NCBI GenBank assembly: GCA_038503065.1
Contig: JBCAMK010000011.1
Span: 1,302,001-1,366,000 of the forward strand
Length of the DNA stretch: 64,000 bases
Reading direction: 5' to 3'
Source: Paragyromitra xinjiangensis
Lineage: Eukaryota; Ascomycota; Pezizomycetes; Pezizales; Discinaceae
The translations under genes and the position numbers were made by a program. Position 1 is the stretch's first letter, and each line of letters starts with the position of its first letter. A model generated the notes under the pieces. That model searched no databases, had not been told where the DNA came from, and worked only from the letters and a program-made list of their open reading frames with translations. This document shows positions 57,495 through 64,000 of the stretch, piece by piece.

Positions 57495-58644
57495 ACTGCT
57501 GGCTGTTTCAGTTCCACTGATAGCCTCTCCACAAAGTGTTGTCACCTAATACTTCGCTACATATACTCTAAAGCATCGATGCCAGGATTGGAGCAGTATG
57601 TATTTTTAGAAGGGGGATGAAATTATGTCATGATTTGATGATATCTTTCCTTATTAGCGTACTCTATATTTGTTAAATTCCATTCTCAAGTAATTTGTAA
57701 AATTATAGTTAATATACCATAGAAACTCGAAAGATTCGTTAGCGCCGGGGTTGCTTTAGTATCAGTGACGTAGAGATTCTTTGCCCTTTATCAAAAGTAC
57801 TTTGTCCCCGTCCGCCATAGCGATTTTATTGCTCTTGATGCGATGTAGGGATCAATAAGCTACCCTGACACCTAAGTCGATGCTCTACAGTACTCAAAAC
57901 TATTGTGAGTCACGTAATGAATTTGGCCAATCAAAATAAATCCTCAACCTGTTAGTCAGCTTCGATTAACATTAATGAGCATGAAAGAAATAGCTTAGAT
58001 ATCCAATGGGGTGTTGCTTCAATCTGAAATTCTAGAATGAGGAGATCACGGCTAGGAGGATCTGGCTGACTAGCAACTATCCGGAAATCTATCTACGTGT
58101 CGCTGGTGTATTAGAAAAAAAGCACTAGAATTCTTGAGTGAGATCCAGAACTATAAACTCAATAATGGGCTAAACCAGTGCTCTAGGTCCCGGAACGCAG
58201 CAGAACGTCGTGCCTGAGCTAAAATAAAGGGGAATTATTTTCAGCTGGCGGGTCTGCTTGTCAGTTTGTCAGCTATTAGTGGTGTACCAGATTTGCAGGT
58301 GTTTGGGTTTCGTTCTGGCAGATGTCATTGTCGCTTGACGCAACGCGTTTTGCATCGGTTTATCAAATTATGCCTACCATTTCATATTGAAAATCTTATA
58401 TCGCTGGGGTCTAAAAGTGGCTGTGGGGTAATCATCAGCCCTAGAGCCCCATCAATCTCCGGGCGGGGCTCACTTGGCGGTGGGACACATCATAAACTTC
58501 TCGTTGCTTACACAGACAAAGAGGTTCTTCTCCTCTTCCTACTGGCATCCCACCGATTCGAGCATTGCACCCTCATCTCCGCTCTGCTTACTGATATTTG
58601 TCCTCAGCACTTCCAGCATAACCTTATCGCCGGTTTTCTAGACT
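57495..58644. other. Intergenic: AMP deaminase upstream region
   Basis: About 1.15 kb. A 145-codon plus-strand frame (58266..58703) overlaps the AMP deaminase start in another phase and is not recognisable. No other gene seen. Confidence 0.5.
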
Positions 58645-61600
58645 ATGCCTGCTCCCGAGAGCGTACCTCCTGTGGCTTCCCCAGACGGCTCCGAAGAAGA
58701 TAGTGATGCATCCGTACGCCGTGGAACCTCTAATTCCGAGTGGCAGGAGGGAGAAGGAATTTATCACGCTAATGATGGTCTCCTTTCATCATCCCCGGAG
58801 GATGGTCATGCGGATAGGAATTATAACGGCGGGAGAGACGGAGAGAGAAAATCTGCCTTCTATGACTACAAGCAAGAGAAAATATTGAAGCAAACAGATG
58901 CAAAGCTCTTTTATCAACAGCAACAAGGGGGAAGCGGATGGAATTCACCTATTATGCGGGCATCAACCTGGGGTGCTCCTGGTGGAAATGTTAGTAGAGC
59001 AGCAAGTGTTAGGTCCTTCAATTCCTCGCACCAGCATCCTCATACACATCCCCATACTCAGCAATACCTAGGACCAGCAGCAGGCACTACTATCGGAAGC
59101 GTTTTTGGCTCTAGAGGCATTGGCGCAACTTCAGCTCCAGTGGGGCTGGCAGCTATGGAGAAGCCTAAAGAACACGGAGGGATACAAGTACCTGAAATGA
59201 GCCGTTTTGATCCCCATGGCGTCATTGCCAATGCCCAAGACATGGCGTACTCCAATTACACCGCTCCTCCGCAAGGAGAAGCCCCTTTAGCGCCCCAAGG
59301 ATCATATGTAGACAGTAGGTGCTCTTGGATTTCATTTCCTGTCCGTTCTTTCAGTGTCAGAATCCAAGAGCAAGATTAGTAACTTTGTTTTTTTCCGTTT
59401 GAGTAGAAGATCCCGTACTCTCTGCAGAGCTTACGACCATCTATACCAACGTGCAGAAAATCCTGGACCTTCGCCATAAATATCTGCGTGTTTCCCTCCA
59501 GGGTCATGCTGACAACCCTAAAGATGACCCTAGCTGGAAGATCTACCCACCACCACCCCCACCAGTCTGGATCGAAGATCCTTTTCAGCGTCCCATAACT
59601 TCTCAAGGTAATGAATCGTCTGGGACTACAACATGGGGTACTAGTAGTGGTGAACTGAGACCAAGAACTGAGAAAGAGGGAAGAAAACCGGGGCATGACA
59701 TTGGGGAAGATTTTATATTTGAGGAGTGTGAGATTCCTGGGGAGGATGAGATGGAGTTTAAACTCGATGAACAAGGTGTTTACCAAGTTTATGAGAATAA
59801 AAAAGGCGAGTTTTCGTCTACCTCTGCCGGATCACTCTCTGATATCTATCGTGAGCCTAACGTTGTACGGACTAGCAGCGCTCGATGCTGACATGCCTAT
59901 TGTTGCCATCCCCACGCTTCGAGAGTACTATATCGATCTAGATAAGGTTCTTGACATTTCCAGTGATGGGCCTAGTAAGAGCTTTGCTTTTAGAAGGCTG
60001 CAGTATCTAGAAGGAAAATGGAACTTGTATACTCTGTTAAATGAACATCAAGAAATGGCCGACTCAAAAGTAAGTACATATTTTCAAGCGAAGAATCGCC
60101 TTCGATCTGTTCCCCGTCAACAATACTTTTTTTTGCTAATCAACGCTACTTTCCTATAATTAGAGTGTACCTCATAGGGATTTCTATAATGTTAGGAAAG
60201 TCGATACTCACGTTCATCATTCGGCATGCATGAATCAAAAACATCTTTTACGGTTTATCAAGCACAAGATGAAGAAAAGTCCTGATGTTGGTATCCCAAC
60301 CTTTCGGCTTTCAGTTTTCGACTGACATGTTGTAGGAAGTTGTGCTATTCAGAGATGGGAAGCATCTAACATTGGCCGAAGTTTTCCAAAGCATCAACTT
60401 GACCGCGTACCACCTTAGTATCGACACCTTGGATATGCATGTTAGTATATAACCCCATCCTAGATATAGTGTGGCGGTTTGTTTGTTGAAAACTTCCATT
60501 AACCCGTAATTTTTCTGCTTTGTGCATTCATATAGGCACATACGGATTCCTTCCATCGCTTTGACAAATTCAACCTGAAGTATAATCCTGTTGGGGAATC
60601 GCGTCTAAGGACTATCTTTTTAAAGACCGATAATGATATTAAAGGCCGCTACCTGGCCGAGATCACAAAGGGTGTGTTTTTTTTCCAGGCATGTTATTCA
60701 ATTTCAAAATCTAATTGATATAATATACAGAGGTCTTTGTCGATTTGGAGGCCAGCAAATACCAAATGGCTGAATATCGTATCTCGATTTATGGCCGTTC
60801 TCAAGACGAATGGGACAAACTCGCGGCGTGGGTTGTGGATAATAAGCTCTTCTCCCACAATGTCCGCTGGCTAATCCAGATCCCACGACTTTACGACGTC
60901 TATAAATCTACAAACCTTATTAATTCATTCGATGAACTGATCAGCAATATCTTCAAACCGCTGTTCGAAGTTACCAAAGATCCATCATCACATCCGAAGC
61001 TTCACCTGTTTTTACAAAGAGTCATTGGCTTTGACAGCGTGGATGACGAGAGTAAGGTTGAAAGAAGAACGTTCAAAAAGTTTCCTCTCCCCGCTGCTTG
61101 GAACTTTAAGTCGAATCCTCCTTACAGTTACTGGCTTTATTATCTCTTCTCCAACATCGCCTCTCTGAACGTCTGGAGAAAACAGCGGGGATTCAATACC
61201 TTCGTCCTTAGACCTCACTGTGGAGAAGCAGGAGATACAGATCATCTCGCTGCAGCACTTCTTTGCTGCTATTCTATTAGTCACGGTATTTTATTGCGCA
61301 AGGTTCCACTCTTGCAGTACATCTTCTATCTTGATCGAATTGGGATTGCTATGTCACCACTTTCAAATAACGCGCTATTTTTGGCATATGATAAAAATCC
61401 CTTCCTCTCCTATTTCAAACGAGGATTGAATGTATCTTTGTCGACGGACGATCCTCTTCAATTTGCTTTCACAAAGGAGCCTTTGATTGAGGAGTACTCT
61501 GTTGCTGCACAGATTTACAAGCTCAGCGCTGTCGACATGTGCGAACTAGCGAGAAATAGTGTATTACAATCGGGGTTTGAGGGTGCTGTCAAGGCTCGGT

Positions 61601-62348
61601 GGCTCGGCAATGACTTCCATCTGCCAGGTGTAGCGGGTAACCTTATGGACAAGTCGAACGTGCCAAATATTAGAATGGCTTTCAGGCATGAGACTCTGAT
61701 GGAAGAACTTGCAATGTATTACAGACTCCAGCCATTGATTGAAATTTCCTTCGCTAATTTAAGTGTAGGATTGAGCGCTATACATCGCAATCAGTCACTA
61801 AGCCTACGCACGATGTGCTACCTACCAAGCTTTTGCTCCCAACTTCGGCTCATGTACAAGGCTCACGCCCTCACTCTCCGACAACAAGTATGCAAACAAA
61901 CCCAACATCGATAGGCCAATTTTCTAATCAATGGGTTGGAGGACTGCCATCCGTACTCCAGAATCAACTTTCTCCTGGGTCTTCAAAGCTCAGTTCGTCC
62001 TTTACTGCACATGAAATTTCCCAAAACCCTATGGGCGCTGGCCTTTACATCCATGGGAACCCTGCGCAAGAGAGAACCGATGGCATGCAGACCCCTACAG
62101 TGCCCCAGCTTTCACGGGCGAATACTCTTGCGACTAGTACAGTTATGGGCACTGGAGGAAGCTCCATAAGTCCGGGTGGATATGTGGAGGGTATGAAGGA
62201 TCTGCATATCAGTGGATCTGAACCGCGTGTTTGGCCAGGAGTTATTAGCAGGCGTCAGGCTAGTTCTTCGGAGAAAGATAGCTTAACTAGAGAAGGCACT
62301 AAAGAAAGTAAGCCAAGCAGCGTCGCTGGAGGCATTGAAGGATCCTAA
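58645..62348 (+). CDS. AMD1: AMP deaminase
   Basis: Zinc hydrolase converting AMP to IMP and ammonia in purine interconversion. Eight exons: 58645..59314, 59407..59805, 59876..60069, 60164..60286, 60336..60440, 60536..60671, 60731..61715, 61769..62348 (1063 aa). The N-terminal 220 residues are disordered ([11 protein letters not shown]). Then come [59 protein letters not shown] and the metal-binding [20 protein letters not shown] (H437, H439). Active-site blocks are [13 protein letters not shown] (about 703-715) and LSTDDPLQF (about 780). The catalytic part ends with EELAMIERYT. About 170 further residues rich in Ser, Gly and Pro form a tail. The second intron (59806..59875) starts with GC, the only donor in phase that keeps [10 protein letters not shown]; a CTAAC branch site lies upstream of its acceptor. 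Confidence 0.95.
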
Positions 62349-63353
62349 CACTTGACTGGCTTTCTGAGGGGTTACTGGACGGGATTTTGTATTTGAGAGA
62401 TACATGTAGTTTTGCTAATTCCTTTGCCCTTGAATCCTTTTAATCTCTCGCCTGCCCTCAAGTTGCATTTGTAACGAAGTAACAGTGCATTATGATATTC
62501 TATTTTCTTGTACTTAGTGCGCCTCTCCTTAATAACATCTATTGTAGGGGATCGGAACAAAAATCACGTAGTGTGGGGGCTTTTTTTGCCGGGGGGCATT
62601 GAAAAAGCTAAGTGAAGTAATAAGGTGAGATATTCGTTGCTTCTGTGGAAGCCTTGATATATTCGATAGAGAAGAAAGAAACGAAGAAGAGGCAGAAAGC
62701 CTCTGTATATATACAAGTAATCAACCAATCAGAGCCCTTCCACCATATACCTCCCCGGTCAGCGCCTCCAGGCTCAAAGCAGCCTCAATTTCACTGAATA
62801 GCCGCCAGAATAATCAACAGCCAAAGAAGCCCAAATTGGCAAGGAATAGTAAGAAACCTGAATAGTGGGAAAGCCTACGTATGCTATAAAAGCCTACGTA
62901 GGTGGAGGAAAGAATAGAACCAAATAGTAAGGAAAGGCCGGAAGCGGCACGAAAGGAAGTAAATATATCCAACACTAAGCAATGAAGCGTATACGAGTGC
63001 TGGTCTGTGACTGCAATGTTCGGGATAAACTAGACCGGGGCACCGGTCACTCGTTGGTCACCACGGATCCCGGTGGTCGGAAACTTTACCCTCATAGGCA
63101 ATCGATCTTGGTAACTGATAATTCTACTCGAATGCCTAGGTGAATCCACCCTGCCTATTGTGAATTTTTGCGGTCGACACCAGCTTCTGGATATTACTAG
63201 ACTGCAATTTATGTCAGGGGCGAGTAAGACACCGTTTTCTTTCTAAATTCGCGATCGCATTGGATCTAAAAAAAAAAATTTGAGCGTTTGCTCTGGTGTT
63301 TTGTGGGTGGAGTCTAGAAATTAGAGTTTTGCCTCTCCTTGATGAGTCAAAAA
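62349..63353. other. Intergenic, about 1 kb
   Basis: 3' flank of AMP deaminase and upstream region of the pectate lyase gene. One TACATGTA at 62401; A-rich run at about 63268-63280. No gene supported. Confidence 0.5.
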
Positions 63354-64000
63354 TGTACTATTTCATTCGCATTTTTCCCTTGACGGAGCTATTTGCTAAC
63401 GGGGCTCTTGTTCCCTATTCTGACCCGCCTCCGCCAGCTCTTCCTAACCGTAAACCTTTCGGCTTTGCGGTGAATTCTACGGGGGGGGGGGCCGATGGGT
63501 GGCTCAATTCCACCTTTATCGTTGGAAGCATGTCCGATCTTCGTGCGGCTCTGAAACTTAACTATCCTAAAATCGTTTATAGATTAGTTCTATCAATAAT
63601 GTACATGGTAAGTTTGCTCTAGTACCACTATTGTTCCTATATCCCGAGAAGAGCGAAAAGGCAGAACTTAGGGATACAAAACTAATGCTCCCGGACAGTA
63701 AGGAACCTGAAGATCATGCCACCGAAAGACTGTTCCCCAGCACCGAAAGCATATCCCAACGCATGGTAAAGCTCTAACCTCGCCCCTACCCTAGTAGTGT
63801 ACAGTTCACTGCTCACGAGGTTAAAAGGGGAGATCAGTATGATCGAGAACCTAGGCTAACAAAACTCACTCCGCAGGAATGCAGGATACGATGCAATATC
63901 AGCCGTGGCAGCTACTAATCTCTGGTTTGACGGAAATGTTCTACAAGATGGGGACCAAGATGTAGGGCTAGAACCCTTTATCGGTGGCTGGTTTGTAGAT
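63354..64000 (+). CDS. Polysaccharide lyase family 1 (pectate lyase-like), 3' end beyond window
   Basis: Probable secreted pectate lyase cleaving plant-cell-wall polygalacturonate by beta-elimination. The first exon from 63354 has a short hydrophobic start, then KPFGFAVNSTGGG and a segment (SMSDLRAALKLNYPKIVY) typical of the PL1 N-terminus (FGFAxGxTGGG, LxxAL, PKIVxV). Later exons 63699..63765 and 63877..64000 fit in phase: RNLKIMPPKDC, then AGYDAISAVAATNLWFDGNVLQDG, the DAI...NvWiDHc-type beta-helix strand holding Ca2+-binding acidic residues, and EPFIGGWFVD. The stretch between about 63590 and 63698 is unresolved; an exon may lie there. The signal peptide looks short, so an upstream exon is possible. 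An 11-G run (63481-63491) codes for the GGG of TGGG. Confidence 0.7.

Overview
The window comes from the nuclear genome of a filamentous ascomycete (Pezizomycotina). Nearly every gene is split by short GT-AG introns, mostly 50-90 nt, with CTAAC/CTGAC-like branch sites. The gene set is typical of that group: a fungal MscS channel with an EF-hand, a Zn2Cys6 regulator, a CorA-like accessory membrane protein and a PL1 pectate lyase. I cannot fix the class. Exons were joined by hand from splice signals, reading phase and family knowledge, so boundaries are predictions.

Layout: (1) 1-13.4 kb is a dense housekeeping block: MPS1 spindle kinase (runs off the left edge), alpha-tubulin, an MscS-type channel, peroxisomal PXMP4/PMP24, histidine methyltransferase METTL18/Hpm1, and TFIIH subunit Tfb2, whose first exons are very small. 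(2) 14.9-25.6 kb looks accessory: a CorA-like membrane protein with a 27-bp minisatellite tail, a gene-free stretch of about 5.9 kb, then a von Willebrand A protein with a 78-bp minisatellite. (3) 26-35.4 kb: UTP14 (ribosome biogenesis), a 243-bp inverted-repeat element, a Zn2Cys6 transcription factor and a major-facilitator transporter. (4) 37.5-48.7 kb: cystathionine gamma-lyase, a divergent pair of V-ATPase c'' and proteasome Rpn7, an intronless SnoaL-oxidoreductase fusion, and a serine-rich conserved fungal protein. (5) 51.6-64 kb: cytidine deaminase and NAD(P)HX dehydratase (convergent), a small arginine/threonine-rich protein, AMP deaminase, and the start of a pectate lyase at the right edge.

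The genes do not form one pathway. Three (cytidine deaminase, NAD(P)HX dehydratase, AMP deaminase) concern nucleotide or cofactor metabolism and lie within 11 kb, but this need not be functional. The least ordinary features are the repeat-bearing CorA-like/vWA island, the SnoaL-MDR fusion, two probable GC-AG introns, and a strong excess of the palindrome TACATGTA in non-coding DNA.
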